Source: an uncultured Gammaproteobacteria bacterium (lineage in GTDB: Bacteria > Pseudomonadota > Gammaproteobacteria > Arenicellales > JAANXG01). From it: a DNA stretch of 64,000 bases. Of the stretch, positions 29,082 through 38,312 are shown one piece after another. The notes beneath the pieces are model-generated. The model was not told the origin of the DNA. It searched no databases and was given only the letters and a program-made list of their open reading frames with translations. The stretch's first letter is position 1; each line of letters begins with the position of its first letter. The stretch is taken from the NCBI GenBank assembly GCA_947258975.1, contig CAMYKK010000017.1, positions 16,536 through 80,535 of the forward strand. The letters are read 5' to 3'. Both the position numbers and the translations under genes were made by a program.

Positions 29082-29804
29082 TTAATACATATGTTGGCCA
29101 CCATTAATGGACAACGTCGAGCCGGTAATGAATCCGGCGTCGTCGGCGACCAAGAACAGTACGCTGCGGGCGATCTCACTAGCTTCTCCGAGCCGTCCTA
29201 CGGGAATGGTTGCGATGATTTTCGCCAATACCTTCTCCGGTACTGCGCGCACCATTTCAGTGCCGATGTATCCCGGCGCTACCGCGTTGACGGTGATACC
29301 CTTGGCGGCCCCTTCCAAAGCAAGGGCCTTGGTGAATCCGTGTATGCCGGACTTGGCGGACGCGTAGTTGACCTGGCCGTATTGGCCCGCTTGACCGTTC
29401 ACCGAACCGATATTGACGATGCGGCCGAATCCCGCTGCGCGCATGCCCTCAATGACGCATCTGGACATGTTGAAGCACGAGCTCAAGTTGGTTTGGATTA
29501 CGGCGTTCCACTGCTCAAAACTCATTTTGTGCATGGTGCCGTCCCGGGTGATACCGGCGTTATTGATTAGTACCTCCACCGGCCCAAGTTCCGCTTCCAC
29601 CTGTTTCACTCCCTGTTGACACGACGCCATATCACCGACGTTCCATTTGTAGGCCGGGATGCCGGTGGCCTCGGTGAATTTCGCCGCCGCTTCATCATTC
29701 CCGCCATAATTCGCTGCTACTTTGTACCCAGCGTCTCTCAGCGTTTCGCAGATTGCCTCGCCTATGCCTCGGGTGCCACCAGTTACCAGCGCAACTCTAG
29801 CCAT
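29082..29804 (-). CDS. phbB: Acetoacetyl-CoA reductase
   Basis: NADPH-dependent reduction of acetoacetyl-CoA to (R)-3-hydroxybutyryl-CoA, second step of PHB synthesis. 240-residue short-chain dehydrogenase. Cofactor loop VTGGTRGIGEAIC, NNAG motif LINNAGITRDGTMHKM, catalytic Ser-Tyr-Lys in NIGSVNGQAGQYGQVNYASAK. Ribosome-binding site GAGGAG upstream of the ATG. 41 bp below phbA and 18 bp above phaR. Confidence 0.95.
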   Translation of the reverse strand: MARVALVTGGTRGIGEAICETLRDAGYKVAANYGGNDEAAAKFTEATGIPAYKWNVGDMASCQQGVKQVEAELGPVEVLINNAGITRDGTMHKMSFEQWNAVIQTNLSSCFNMSRCVIEGMRAAGFGRIVNIGSVNGQAGQYGQVNYASAKSGIHGFTKALALEGAAKGITVNAVAPGYIGTEMVRAVPEKVLAKIIATIPVGRLGEASEIARSVLFLVADDAGFITGSTLSINGGQHMY

Positions 29805-29845
29805 GGTTATCTCCTCGTGTGATGGTTTTCATTCTAGGGTCTAGT

Positions 29846-31027
29846 TTACCGTTCAACTGCAATCGCGACGCCTTGACCGCCACCGATACATAAGGTTGCC
29901 AGTCCCTTGCTCGCATCCCGGCGTTTCATCTCATGCAGCAGGGTGACGAGTATCCGCGCACCCGACGCGCCGATGGGATGCCCCAGGGCGATGGCGCCGC
30001 CGTTCACGTTTACTTTACCAGTGTCCCAGCCGAGGTCACAGTCCACCGACAACGATTGTGCCGCAAACGCCTCGTTGGCCTCGATCAAATCCAACTCGTC
30101 GACGGCCCACCCGGCCTTTTGCAGACAAATCCTCGACGCCGGGATCGGTCCGGTGCCCATGATCGCTGGATCCACGCCGGCGCTGCTGTATGCCACCACC
30201 TTTGCCAGTGGCGCAAGGCCCAGTTCCTTGGCCATGGACTCGCTCATCACCAGTGCCGCCGCCGCGCCGTCATTGATCCCGGATGCGTTGCCGGCGGTGA
30301 CGGTGCCGTCTTTCTTGAATGCGGGGCGTAGTTTCGCCAGTCCGTCGGCGGTGGTCCCGTGGCGCGGGAATTCGTCGTGGTCGAACACGAGCGGCTCCCC
30401 CTTGCGTTGCGGGATCTCAACGGCAACGATTTCATCCTTGAAGCGCCCGGCATTTTGCGCCGCCTCGGCTTTCTGTTGTGACGCGGCGGCGAATTCGTCC
30501 TGTTGCTGTCGGTTGAATTCGTACTTTTGCACGATATTTTCTGCGGTCACGCCCATGTGGTAATCATTGAAGGCATCCCACAGACCGTCGACAATCATAC
30601 TGTCGATCAACTTCCAGTCACCCATCTTGACGCCGTTACGGGATTTGGGCAACACGTGGGGCGCCAGACTCATACTCTCCTGGCCACCGGCGATTATCAC
30701 CTGTGCGTCGCCGCAGCGAATCGCCTGGGTCGCAAGATGCACTGCTTTCAGTCCGCTGCCGCATACCTTGTTGATGGTCAGTGCCGGCACCGTGTGCGGC
30801 AGGCCTGCCTCGATCATCGTCTGACGCGCAGGATTCTGGCCGACACCTGCAGTCAATACCTGTCCCAAAATGATCTCGTCGATCTGCTCCGGTTTCACGC
30901 CGGTGCGATCGAGCAGGGAGGTGATGACTTTGGCGCCCAGGGTGGTCGCCGGCAGGTTGGACAGGGCGCCACTGAAATTGCCAATCGCCGTGCGTACGGC
31001 ATCGACAATGACTACGTTATCGGTCAT
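29846..31027 (-). CDS. phbA: Acetyl-CoA acetyltransferase (beta-ketothiolase)
   Basis: Condenses two acetyl-CoA to acetoacetyl-CoA, first step of PHB synthesis. 393 residues. Nucleophilic Cys in [14 protein letters not shown], His in [15 protein letters not shown], and second Cys in [14 protein letters not shown]. Strong ribosome-binding site (TGAGGAGA) ahead of the ATG. Divergent from phaE-phaC across 242 bp. Completes a full PHB pathway with phbB, phaC and phaE. Confidence 0.96.
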   Translation of the reverse strand: MTDNVVIVDAVRTAIGNFSGALSNLPATTLGAKVITSLLDRTGVKPEQIDEIILGQVLTAGVGQNPARQTMIEAGLPHTVPALTINKVCGSGLKAVHLATQAIRCGDAQVIIAGGQESMSLAPHVLPKSRNGVKMGDWKLIDSMIVDGLWDAFNDYHMGVTAENIVQKYEFNRQQQDEFAAASQQKAEAAQNAGRFKDEIVAVEIPQRKGEPLVFDHDEFPRHGTTADGLAKLRPAFKKDGTVTAGNASGINDGAAAALVMSESMAKELGLAPLAKVVAYSSAGVDPAIMGTGPIPASRICLQKAGWAVDELDLIEANEAFAAQSLSVDCDLGWDTGKVNVNGGAIALGHPIGASGARILVTLLHEMKRRDASKGLATLCIGGGQGVAIAVER

Positions 31028-31162
31028 TCTTCGCGTCTCCTCATGATTTGTCGTGGTAGAGATGTCTGGGTTGCCGAAGGAGATAAAGCGGGAGCAGGCT
31101 CGTGGACCCAGCTGGCGCTTTGCCGGCCCGGCGGATGTGGAATGTTGATGATCGGCTTAGGG

Positions 31163-31224
31163 TATAACAGATTGTTGCGCTGCACAATCACAATCGTCTT
31201 GTTGATGCGGTTGCCTGGGCAACG
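31163..31224. promoter_or_regulatory. Putative control region of phaE-phaC
   Basis: In the divergent gap, TATAAC (31163-31168) is a plausible -10 for phaE; the -35 is poor. It is followed by a near-palindrome TTGTTGCGCTGCACAA (about 31172-31187), like the TGC-rich operator at 28471, and by the dyad GTTGCC-TG-GGCAAC (31211-31224). Binding by PhaR is inferred. Confidence 0.45.
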
Positions 31225-31269
31225 ACCGGCCATGCCTGGGATACGAGCCAGTTCTTTGGGTCGATCGTA

Positions 31270-32316
31270 ATGACAAACAGCGCGCACAGTCAATGGTGGG
31301 ACCAGTGGCTGCGGAACTGGCAGTCCCTTGCCGCGCCGCAGCGTCCCGCGAATCCGTGGGCGGCCGCGTTGGATGAGTGGTCGCGCGTGCTGTCGCCTCC
31401 TACTCCCAGCCATGCCGATGTGTTCGCCCGTATGTTGGCTCAAGGCAAATCATTCTTCGCGTTCGGCGACGCGTTGGGACAGTCCTTTGAGACGCACGAT
31501 GAAGGTTTAGATGTCCAGGCCCTGTTCCTCCGCTCCCTGGAGAGCATGAAGCCGGGACTGGACGCGCACCTGTGGTCAGGAGCCTCGGCGCCGAGCGGGC
31601 TGTGGCAGCTGCCACTGGAGTCCTGGCAACAAACTGCGTCGATCTTGACCGGAATGCCCGTGGACGCGCTGCACGGGGCAGCCGGTGGCGCGCCGACTTT
31701 ACCGTGGTTGCAACAGCAACTCGAAAGGATGCTGGCGACACCTGGACTGGGCTATACCCGGGAACACCAAGAACAACTGCAGAAACTGGGCGGCCTCATG
31801 ATCGCCTATCAAAAGGTGTTCAACGAGTACACAGCGGCTTACGCGGACATGGGAAAACGGTCCATCGAGCGCGTAAAGGTACGCCTGAAGGAACGGGAGG
31901 CGGCAGGCGAGCCGCCCATCGACTCGACGAAAGAGTTGTTCGATCTGTGGGTCGATTGCAGCGAGGAGGTATATGCGGAATTTGTGATGAGTGATGCCTA
32001 CGTGCGACTACACGGAGAGATGACCAATGCGCTGATGGCGCTCAAAATGCAGGAGCGAACCATATTGGACGACAGCCTCGACGCGATGAATCTTCCAACC
32101 CGCCGGGAGATGGACACCCTGCTGCAGCGATTTCAACAGACGCGGCGCAACGACAAGGCATTGCAATCCGAGATGTGGGCGCTGCAGACCAAACAAGCGG
32201 AACTTCAGGTGCGCATCGCGGCGCTGCAAGATTGCTTGAGCTCCGGTAAAAAGAAAAAGGCCAAAGCCAAAGCCAAAGCTAAAGCCAAAGCTAAAGCCAA
32301 GAAAAAGCGAACCTGA
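31270..32316 (+). CDS. phaE: Class III PHA synthase subunit PhaE
   Basis: Non-catalytic partner of PhaC in class III PHA synthases. 348 residues. The N-terminus WWDQWLRNWQS and the middle region (YTAAYADMGKRSIERVKVRL, FDLWVDCSEEVYAEFVMSDAYVRLHGEMTNALMALK, broken by key residues) match PhaE. The C-terminus is a coiled-coil stretch followed by a lysine-alanine tail of alternating KA residues (32251-32313, codons AAA/GCC), a length-variable repeat. 12 bp upstream of phaC. Confidence 0.9.
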   Translation: MTNSAHSQWWDQWLRNWQSLAAPQRPANPWAAALDEWSRVLSPPTPSHADVFARMLAQGKSFFAFGDALGQSFETHDEGLDVQALFLRSLESMKPGLDAHLWSGASAPSGLWQLPLESWQQTASILTGMPVDALHGAAGGAPTLPWLQQQLERMLATPGLGYTREHQEQLQKLGGLMIAYQKVFNEYTAAYADMGKRSIERVKVRLKEREAAGEPPIDSTKELFDLWVDCSEEVYAEFVMSDAYVRLHGEMTNALMALKMQERTILDDSLDAMNLPTRREMDTLLQRFQQTRRNDKALQSEMWALQTKQAELQVRIAALQDCLSSGKKKKAKAKAKAKAKAKAKKKRT

Positions 32317-32328
32317 TCGAGCCGACCG

Positions 32329-33399
32329 ATGTCATCTATTCAATTCAGACCAGATCAGGTTACCAAGGAGATGTTGGATTACGCCAAGAAGCTGGGCGAG
32401 GGTATGGAAACGCTGTCCAATCTCGGGCCCATCGAAACCGGCGTTACGCCGAGGGACGCGGTCTACGCGGAAGACAAGCTGGTGTTATACCGCTATCGGC
32501 ATCCAAACGGTGACCCGCCGCGCAACCCGGTACCGGTGCTGATTGTCTACGCGCTCGTGAATCGGCCCTACATGACCGATCTGCAGGAGAATCGCTCCAT
32601 GGTGCGCGGTTTGTTGGAAGCCGGACTGGACGTCTACCTCATCGATTGGGGCTATCCCGATCGTGCCGATCGTTTTCTGGGTCTGGACGACTATATCAAT
32701 GGATACCTCAACCGCTGTGTCAATGTTATCTGCCGTCAACACCAGCGCGAACAAATCAATCTCTTGGGGATCTGTCAGGGCGGGACGTTCAGCCTGTGCT
32801 ACACCGCCATCCATCCGCACAAGGTTAAAAACCTGATTACCATGGTGACTCCCGTCGACTTTCAGACCCCGGACAATATGTTGAGCCGCTGGGCACAGCA
32901 AATCGACGTAGATCTTGCGGTGAAGGCGATGGGCAACGTGCCGGGCGAATTGTTAAATTGGACTTTTCTGACCCTCAAACCGTTCCGGCTTATGACGCAA
33001 AAGTACATAGACACGGTCGATATCTTGCGCGACAAAAAGGCGGCGAAGAATTTTATGCGCATGGAAAAATGGATTTTCGATAGCCCTGATCAGGCCGGAG
33101 AGGCATTTCGTGAATTCGTGAAACAGTTCTTCCAGGAAAATCTGTTGATAAAAGGACAGGCGCGTATCGGTGAACATTCGGTCACGCTCGACAAGCTCGT
33201 CATGCCGGTGCTGAATATCTATGCCAGCGAGGATCACCTGGTGCCGCCGGCCGCATCGACGGCCCTCAAGGGCCACATCGGCACCAAGGACTATACCGAG
33301 TTGTTGTTCCCCGGTGGCCACATCGGTATCTATGTGAGCGGCAAGGCGCAAAAGCAGGTACCGCCGGCGATTGGGGCGTGGCTCGACGACAGGACCTGA
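32329..33399 (+). CDS. phaC: Class III PHA synthase catalytic subunit PhaC
   Basis: Polymerises (R)-3-hydroxybutyryl-CoA into PHB on the granule surface with PhaE. 356 residues, the class III length. The lipase-like box GICQGG places the nucleophile at Cys149, the same number as in Allochromatium vinosum PhaC. The catalytic Asp is in YASEDHLVPP and the His in GGHIGIYVSG. Same strand as phaE, divergent from phbA-phbB-phaR, as in purple sulfur bacteria. Confidence 0.97.
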   Translation: MSSIQFRPDQVTKEMLDYAKKLGEGMETLSNLGPIETGVTPRDAVYAEDKLVLYRYRHPNGDPPRNPVPVLIVYALVNRPYMTDLQENRSMVRGLLEAGLDVYLIDWGYPDRADRFLGLDDYINGYLNRCVNVICRQHQREQINLLGICQGGTFSLCYTAIHPHKVKNLITMVTPVDFQTPDNMLSRWAQQIDVDLAVKAMGNVPGELLNWTFLTLKPFRLMTQKYIDTVDILRDKKAAKNFMRMEKWIFDSPDQAGEAFREFVKQFFQENLLIKGQARIGEHSVTLDKLVMPVLNIYASEDHLVPPAASTALKGHIGTKDYTELLFPGGHIGIYVSGKAQKQVPPAIGAWLDDRT

Positions 33400-33886
33400 A
33401 TAACAAAAGCTATTAAGTGGGGGCGGTTTGCCCCCTGCTGCGCGGGGACCAGCACTGCTAACGACGCGCAGGACAAGCAACCGCGATTCACAAAACCCCT
33501 CCTGTTGGAACTGAACCGGGGAAGAATTTGCGGGACACGCCGTAAATACATCCATGTAGGCTCGACGCCAGCATCCCTGCTGGCGACGGTCCCGGCAATT
33601 TTCCCTCGATTCAGCTTTAAACTTTGTGGGAGCGGCTTTTTCCCCTGCTGCGCGGGGACAAGAGCCGCGAATAAAATTATCGCGCATGAAATGCGCTCCC
33701 ACTATTTTTTTTGCTTCGGCAGCCATTGATGTCATTTTGCGCAGCGCGAAGAAGCCTCCCACATCTAAATGACACCGCGCGCGAGACGCAAATATCCTTC
33801 CCGCTGCTGTGTGGGGGCAGGCGACCCTGTGGCCTCTGGATGACAACAGGAGAGGGTCTTAGGCTGAAAAGAGCCGGGCCACAGGA
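33400..33886. other. Repeat-rich intergenic region after phaC
   Basis: Contains at least three family-2 hairpin cores (33431-33454, 33641-33662, about 33798-33824), a larger palindrome with a T-run (33626-33711), and a diverged GATGCC-type element around 33561-33595 (CCAGCATCCCTGCTGG). No gene is believed here; open frames are made of repeat sequence. Confidence 0.65.
33626..33711 (+). repeat. REP-like palindrome followed by T-run
   Basis: Outer arms GTGGGAGCG (33626-33634) and CGCTCCCAC (33694-33702) are exact inverted repeats around inner hairpins, GCGGCT/AGCCGC and CCCC-TGCTGCGC-GGGG. TATTTTTTTT follows directly, so it may terminate the phaE-phaC transcript. The GTGGGAGCGGC arm resembles Pseudomonas REP elements and recurs near 51871 and 60587. 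Confidence 0.65.
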
Positions 33887-34735
33887 CTACCGTTCCTGCA
33901 TGAAGGTAGGTTGCGCCAAGGCCGCGCGATGCATGTCGGCATTGTAATAACGGGTGGTGAAGATCTTCGCTTGCGCGTCAGCTGCGCGAAATTCGGCGTG
34001 TGGTCGCTCCCCGCCGGCTAGGGTCGCTGACCACCAGCCCGAGGGGTAGGTGCACTGTGGAAAGTGCAGGGTCGACACGCGTTGGAATCCGGCCTTGCCC
34101 ATTTCCGCGCGCATCGAATGGATCAGCGCGCAATGAATCAGCGGCGATTCACTCTGGACGACGAGCACACCCGCGTCCCCCAGGGCGCGGCGGCAGCTCG
34201 CATAGAACGGCTCCTGAAACAGGCGCGCGGCCTGACCGATGGGATCGGTGGAGTCCACGATGATGATGTCGTAGGTGCCCGCATCGGCCTGCGCCACCCA
34301 TGCCACGCCATCGGTAAAGTGCAGGCTCGCCCGGGGGTCGTTGTTAGACGCGCATAGCTCGGGAAAGAACTGCTCGCTGACCCGCGTGACCCGCTCATCG
34401 AGTTCCACCAACTCTGCGGCGATCACGTCGCCGTGTCTGAGCACTTCAGCGAGACATCCGCAGTCGCCACCCCCGATCACCAGCACTCGTTTGGGCTGTG
34501 GATGCGTGTATAACGCCGGGTGCGACATCATCTCATGGTAGATGAAATTGTCTCGTGCGGTGAGCATCACGAATCCATCCAACACGAGGAGATTCCCAAA
34601 ATGTGACGTCTCGTAAACTTCGATGGTCTGGTAACGGGAGCGTTCGGTGTGCAGTTGTCTAGTGACGCGCAACGAAAACGCAGTGCCTGCCTCGTCGCAC
34701 ACTTCGGTAAACCAATTGCCGTCATTCAATGACAC
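33887..34735 (-). CDS. speE: Spermidine synthase
   Basis: Transfers an aminopropyl group from decarboxylated AdoMet to putrescine or agmatine. 282 residues. The family pattern is clear: YQTIEVYETSHFGNLLVLDG, YHEMMSHPALYTHP, AdoMet site VIGGGDCGCLAEVLRH, VELDERV and IIVDSTDPIGQA. Last gene of speD-pdaD-speE, 14 bp below pdaD. Confidence 0.95.
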   Translation of the reverse strand: MSLNDGNWFTEVCDEAGTAFSLRVTRQLHTERSRYQTIEVYETSHFGNLLVLDGFVMLTARDNFIYHEMMSHPALYTHPQPKRVLVIGGGDCGCLAEVLRHGDVIAAELVELDERVTRVSEQFFPELCASNNDPRASLHFTDGVAWVAQADAGTYDIIIVDSTDPIGQAARLFQEPFYASCRRALGDAGVLVVQSESPLIHCALIHSMRAEMGKAGFQRVSTLHFPQCTYPSGWWSATLAGGERPHAEFRAADAQAKIFTTRYYNADMHRAALAQPTFMQER

Positions 34736-34749
34736 GCATATGTCCCCGC

Positions 34750-35277
34750 CTATTCTTCAGAACCGGTGCTATCGATGAAGTCCGCTTCGTCATCCGCCGG
34801 TGGTTCGCTTGCCAGCACCACACCCGCGAACACCGCGCCGATCTTGGTCACGCGGTGATCGATGGATACAGATTGCACGCGATGCACGGTCCAGCCGCGC
34901 GCCTTGAGGCCTTCCTCCGCCATGCGCCGCACCACCGCCTCGGCATCCTCGCGATGGCCGTGGGCGTTGTACTCCATGATGAGCCCCGGTTGCGCGTGGT
35001 CTTCCGGCCACGCGGCGGCAACGGCCGCGCAGATGATCGACCCGGGAATGTCAGACTCCATCGATGCGTAGGCGACCGGCACCAGTGAGCCCGGTGGTAA
35101 AGCCAATTGCGACACGGGAATTTCCCGCGTGCGCGGCGGTACGATGGATGACACCTTGATCAAGTTGGTGTTTCCGATGCCGGCGTCCAACAGCGCCGCG
35201 TCAAAGGCGTTGAGTGGAGTGAAGCCCTCGCTGGCACCGGTAACGAAGGTATGCGTGGTGGGCGTGGTTCTGATCAC
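34750..35277 (-). CDS. pdaD: Pyruvoyl-dependent arginine decarboxylase
   Basis: Decarboxylates arginine to agmatine using a pyruvoyl group formed by self-cleavage. 175 residues. The cleavage site is the Ser-Ser pair in NLIKVSSIVPPRTRE. The flanking FDAALLDAGIGNTN and YASMESDIPGSIICAAVA match archaeal and bacterial PdaD. It overlaps neither neighbour; 3 bp separate it from speD. No agmatinase or agmatine deiminase is seen in the window, so the route onward from agmatine is unresolved. Confidence 0.92.
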   Translation of the reverse strand: MIRTTPTTHTFVTGASEGFTPLNAFDAALLDAGIGNTNLIKVSSIVPPRTREIPVSQLALPPGSLVPVAYASMESDIPGSIICAAVAAAWPEDHAQPGLIMEYNAHGHREDAEAVVRRMAEEGLKARGWTVHRVQSVSIDHRVTKIGAVFAGVVLASEPPADDEADFIDSTGSEE

Positions 35278-35280
35278 CGG

Positions 35281-35685
35281 CTACTTGACCAATGACAGTT
35301 GCGCATGCCGTTGATCGTCGCTCACGTTGCGCATCATGTCCACTTGTCCGCGACGGATCTCCATCGTGGAGATCTGTCCCGCTACGAACATCGCACGTAG
35401 ATGGTCGAAGGCGGCGGCGGCCAATATGCCATCGCCACAGGTAAATAGATCCACCGCCGCATAGCCGTACTCGGGCCATGTGTGCACGGCTAGATGGCTT
35501 TCGGCGATGATGACCGCACCCGACACACCGTGGGGAGAAAAGTGGTGAAAGGCCCGTGAAACGATGGTGGCGCCGGCGATCTGCGCCGCGTCGATCATGG
35601 CTTGCTCGATGAACTCGACGTTGTCTAGTCGATCGCGATCGCAGTCATAGAATTCAGCGACAATCTGATTGCCTAGTGAGCGCAT
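35281..35685 (-). CDS. speD: S-adenosylmethionine decarboxylase proenzyme
   Basis: Pyruvoyl enzyme making decarboxylated AdoMet, the aminopropyl donor. The start at 35685 (MRSLGNQIVAEFYDCDRD) gives 134 residues, matching the short SpeH-type family; 30 extra codons upstream are not conserved. GGGGGAC precedes this ATG. Self-cleavage Ser is in ESHLAVHTWPEYGYAAVDL. First gene of the polyamine operon with pdaD and speE. Confidence 0.94.
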   Translation of the reverse strand: MRSLGNQIVAEFYDCDRDRLDNVEFIEQAMIDAAQIAGATIVSRAFHHFSPHGVSGAVIIAESHLAVHTWPEYGYAAVDLFTCGDGILAAAAFDHLRAMFVAGQISTMEIRRGQVDMMRNVSDDQRHAQLSLVK

Positions 35686-35878
35686 CGGCAAGTCCCCCAG
35701 TTGTTGATGCGGAGCAGCGTACACCCCGACCAAGTTGAACCAGTAGTAACTCCCGTGCACCCCCGGACAGCCCATGCCGCCTTCGGTGCCGTGGAATAGG
35801 GCGCCGAACTATAGCGACGTTTTCGTGCCAATGCAACGCGTTTAGAGCGCCCCGGTTGGGTGTCTGCGGACGCGCGCC

Positions 35879-36472
35879 TTACTCACGGGATAGACGCAGT
35901 GGCAGGCTGCTGATGCCGATTTTGGCCAAGCGTTGTTTTTCGTTTTTCATCTTCCGCTTGCTGGTGTAGGGTCCCAGGCGCACCCGAAAGAACACGCCCT
36001 TGCCTTCGATTGCCACCTTTTGCACAGTGGGCTCAAAACCCGATAACGCGAGTTTGGCTTTGAGCCGGTCCGCGTCCCTATAGTTGGCATAGGACGCCGC
36101 CTGCAGGATATACGCCACCGGTTTGGCGCCGCGCTTGGGTGCATCGACATCCTTGAAGTCATCCGGCATGACGCGCTCGATCTCGGGAAGCACCGTGTAA
36201 AAATCGAATTTCGCCGTGGGCGGGGGCACGCGCGACGGGATGCTCGGCGGTTTGGGTTCGCCGGTGACAACGCGGTTGCGGTGCTGTTCGTACAGCGCCT
36301 TCAGGCCGATACCCAATTGCGTGCCGTCACCGCTTTGCGCCCCCATATACAACGCCGTCAGGATGGCTCCGGATATCAGGCCGATGATCAACATGCCCCA
36401 CCCCGGGGATGATTGCGGACTGGATCGCCGGCGACGGGGTTTTTTACGGACTTTTTTTCGCGCCTGGGCCAT
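35879..36472 (-). CDS. SPOR-domain membrane protein
   Basis: 197 residues: a short basic cytoplasmic tail (ARKKVRKKPRRRR), one membrane helix (GMLIIGLISGAILTALYMGA), a proline-rich linker and a C-terminal SPOR domain (YILQAASYANYRDADRLKAKL to FFRVRLGPYTSKRKMKNE). SPOR domains bind denuded peptidoglycan at the septum, so an FtsN-like role is likely. The ATG at 36472 is preferred because argS ends 4 bp upstream. argS followed by an FtsN-type SPOR gene is a common gammaproteobacterial order. Confidence 0.88.
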   Translation of the reverse strand: MAQARKKVRKKPRRRRSSPQSSPGWGMLIIGLISGAILTALYMGAQSGDGTQLGIGLKALYEQHRNRVVTGEPKPPSIPSRVPPPTAKFDFYTVLPEIERVMPDDFKDVDAPKRGAKPVAYILQAASYANYRDADRLKAKLALSGFEPTVQKVAIEGKGVFFRVRLGPYTSKRKMKNEKQRLAKIGISSLPLRLSRE

Positions 36473-36476
36473 GGGA

Positions 36477-38219
36477 TCACATTTTGTCCGGGGCAGACAC
36501 ACCGATGAGCTCGAGACCGATGGTCAGCACCTGGCGCGTGGCGTCGATCAACGCCAGACGCGTGCGCCGCAGGCCCGGCGCGACACCGAGGAAGTTGTGC
36601 GCGTTGTAGTAGGTGTGAAAGTCATTGGCCAGATTGCGCAGAAAGTACGCCAACCGGTGCGGTTCGTAGTTTGCCGCCGCGTTCTCCACGACCTCGGGAA
36701 ATCGCGATAATGTGTTCACCAGCGCAATCTCGTGGGATTCGCCCAGCAGCGACAGGTCGGCGCCACCCAGATCACTGGTGTCGATGTTTTTTTCGGCTGC
36801 TTGGCGAAACACGCTGCAGATGCGCGCGTGGGCATACTGTACGTAATACACCGGATTCTCGTTGGACTGGGATTTGGCGAGATCGAGATCAAAGTCCATG
36901 TGTTGTTCCGACTTGCGTTGCACGTAAAAAAATCGTGCGGCGTCAGCGCCCACCTCCCGGCGAAGCTCGCGCAAGGTCACGAACTCACCCGCCCGGGTCG
37001 ACATCGATACCTTTTCGCCGCCTCGATACAAAGCCGCGAACTGCACCAACAGCACGACCAGGCGATCGGGGTCGTATTCCATGGCTTGCAGGGCCGCCTT
37101 CATGCGCGGCAGGTATCCGTGATGATCCGCTCCCCACACGTCGATCAAGCGATCGAAACCCCGCTCCAGCTTGTTGAGATGATAGGCGATATCGGAAGCG
37201 AAATAGGTCGGTGCGCCGCTCTCCCGCACCACGACTCGATCTTTTTCATCGCCGAACGCGGTGGAGCGAAACCACAGGGCGCGGTCGCGCTCAAACACAT
37301 ATCCGCTCCTGGCCAGCGCCTGAATGGCGTTGTCGACGCGCTGATCGTCGAGTAATGAACGTTCTGAAAACCAGCGCTCGAACTTGACGTTGAACTGCTC
37401 GAGATCACCGCGAATGTCAGCGGTCAACGCATCCAACCCTACGCCGAGCACATATCGATATCCCTCATGCCCCAACAGGATCTTGGCGCGCTGGATCAAT
37501 GCATCCAGTTGTGACTCGAGGTCCGGGTCGTCAATTTCCGTGCGCAACTTGTCGCTTGGGCGCCGGTAACGGTCGCCATGCTCGCGGTGGACGGTGGCCG
37601 CAATGTCGAAAATGTAGTCGCCCTGATAGGCGTTCTCGGGAAATGTGACCTGTTCTCCACACAGCTCCAGATAGCGCAGCCACACGCTGATTGCCAGGAT
37701 ATCCATCTGCCGGCCCGCGTCGTTGACGTAATATTCCTTCGTCACCTCGAAACCCGTGGCCGTCAACAGGCGTGCCATGGAGTCGCCGAATGCGGCGCCG
37801 CGGCCGTGTCCCACGTGCAGTGGACCGGTGGGATTGGCGGAGACGAACTCGATGATCACCTTCTGCCCGGCTCCCAAGTTGCTGCGGCCATATTCATTAC
37901 CGGCGTCGCGGATGGTGCCGACAATATTGAACTGGGAAGCGGCGGCGAGGAACACGTTGATGAATCCCGGCCCCGCGATCTCCACCTTGGCGATCTCGGG
38001 CGCCGCGGGCAGGGCGTCAATGATCAGCTGCGCGAGCTCCCGGGGTGTCTGCCGACAGGCCTTACCCAATGACAGCGCCACGTTGGTGGCGAAGTCGCCA
38101 TGCTGCTTTTGGCGCGCGTGTTCGAAGCGGACCGCCACCTGTTGATCCGGCGCCAGCACGCCGTCACGCTTCAGCATCTCGATGGCCGCGGCGAATCGTT
38201 CTTGTAGTCGTTGTTTCAC
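36477..38219 (-). CDS. argS: Arginyl-tRNA synthetase
   Basis: Charges tRNA-Arg. 580 residues, class Ia. N-terminal additional domain, HIGH-type PTGPLHVGHGRGAAFGDSMA, the signature loop GEKVSMSTRAGEFVTL, and a DALR anticodon domain at the C-terminus (LAYFLRNLANDFHTYYNAHN). Followed by the SPOR gene and preceded by priA on the same strand. Confidence 0.97.
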   Translation of the reverse strand: MKQRLQERFAAAIEMLKRDGVLAPDQQVAVRFEHARQKQHGDFATNVALSLGKACRQTPRELAQLIIDALPAAPEIAKVEIAGPGFINVFLAAASQFNIVGTIRDAGNEYGRSNLGAGQKVIIEFVSANPTGPLHVGHGRGAAFGDSMARLLTATGFEVTKEYYVNDAGRQMDILAISVWLRYLELCGEQVTFPENAYQGDYIFDIAATVHREHGDRYRRPSDKLRTEIDDPDLESQLDALIQRAKILLGHEGYRYVLGVGLDALTADIRGDLEQFNVKFERWFSERSLLDDQRVDNAIQALARSGYVFERDRALWFRSTAFGDEKDRVVVRESGAPTYFASDIAYHLNKLERGFDRLIDVWGADHHGYLPRMKAALQAMEYDPDRLVVLLVQFAALYRGGEKVSMSTRAGEFVTLRELRREVGADAARFFYVQRKSEQHMDFDLDLAKSQSNENPVYYVQYAHARICSVFRQAAEKNIDTSDLGGADLSLLGESHEIALVNTLSRFPEVVENAAANYEPHRLAYFLRNLANDFHTYYNAHNFLGVAPGLRRTRLALIDATRQVLTIGLELIGVSAPDKM

Positions 38220-38312
38220 GGTTGGTGTGGTCTGGTACGGGACGGGAGGTGATTCTACCCACGGCTTGTTCTGAGTAGAAGTGGAGAATTGCGCCTTGGT
38301 GCCATAAACCGG

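Noticed and set aside
32251..32313. Lysine-alanine repeat at the end of phaE as a separate element
   Set aside because: It is in frame, of the type expected in PHA-granule proteins, and a simple low-complexity tail.
33505..33729. Plus-strand frame in the phaC-speE gap
   Set aside because: It is built of repeat sequence, with no ribosome-binding site or family match.
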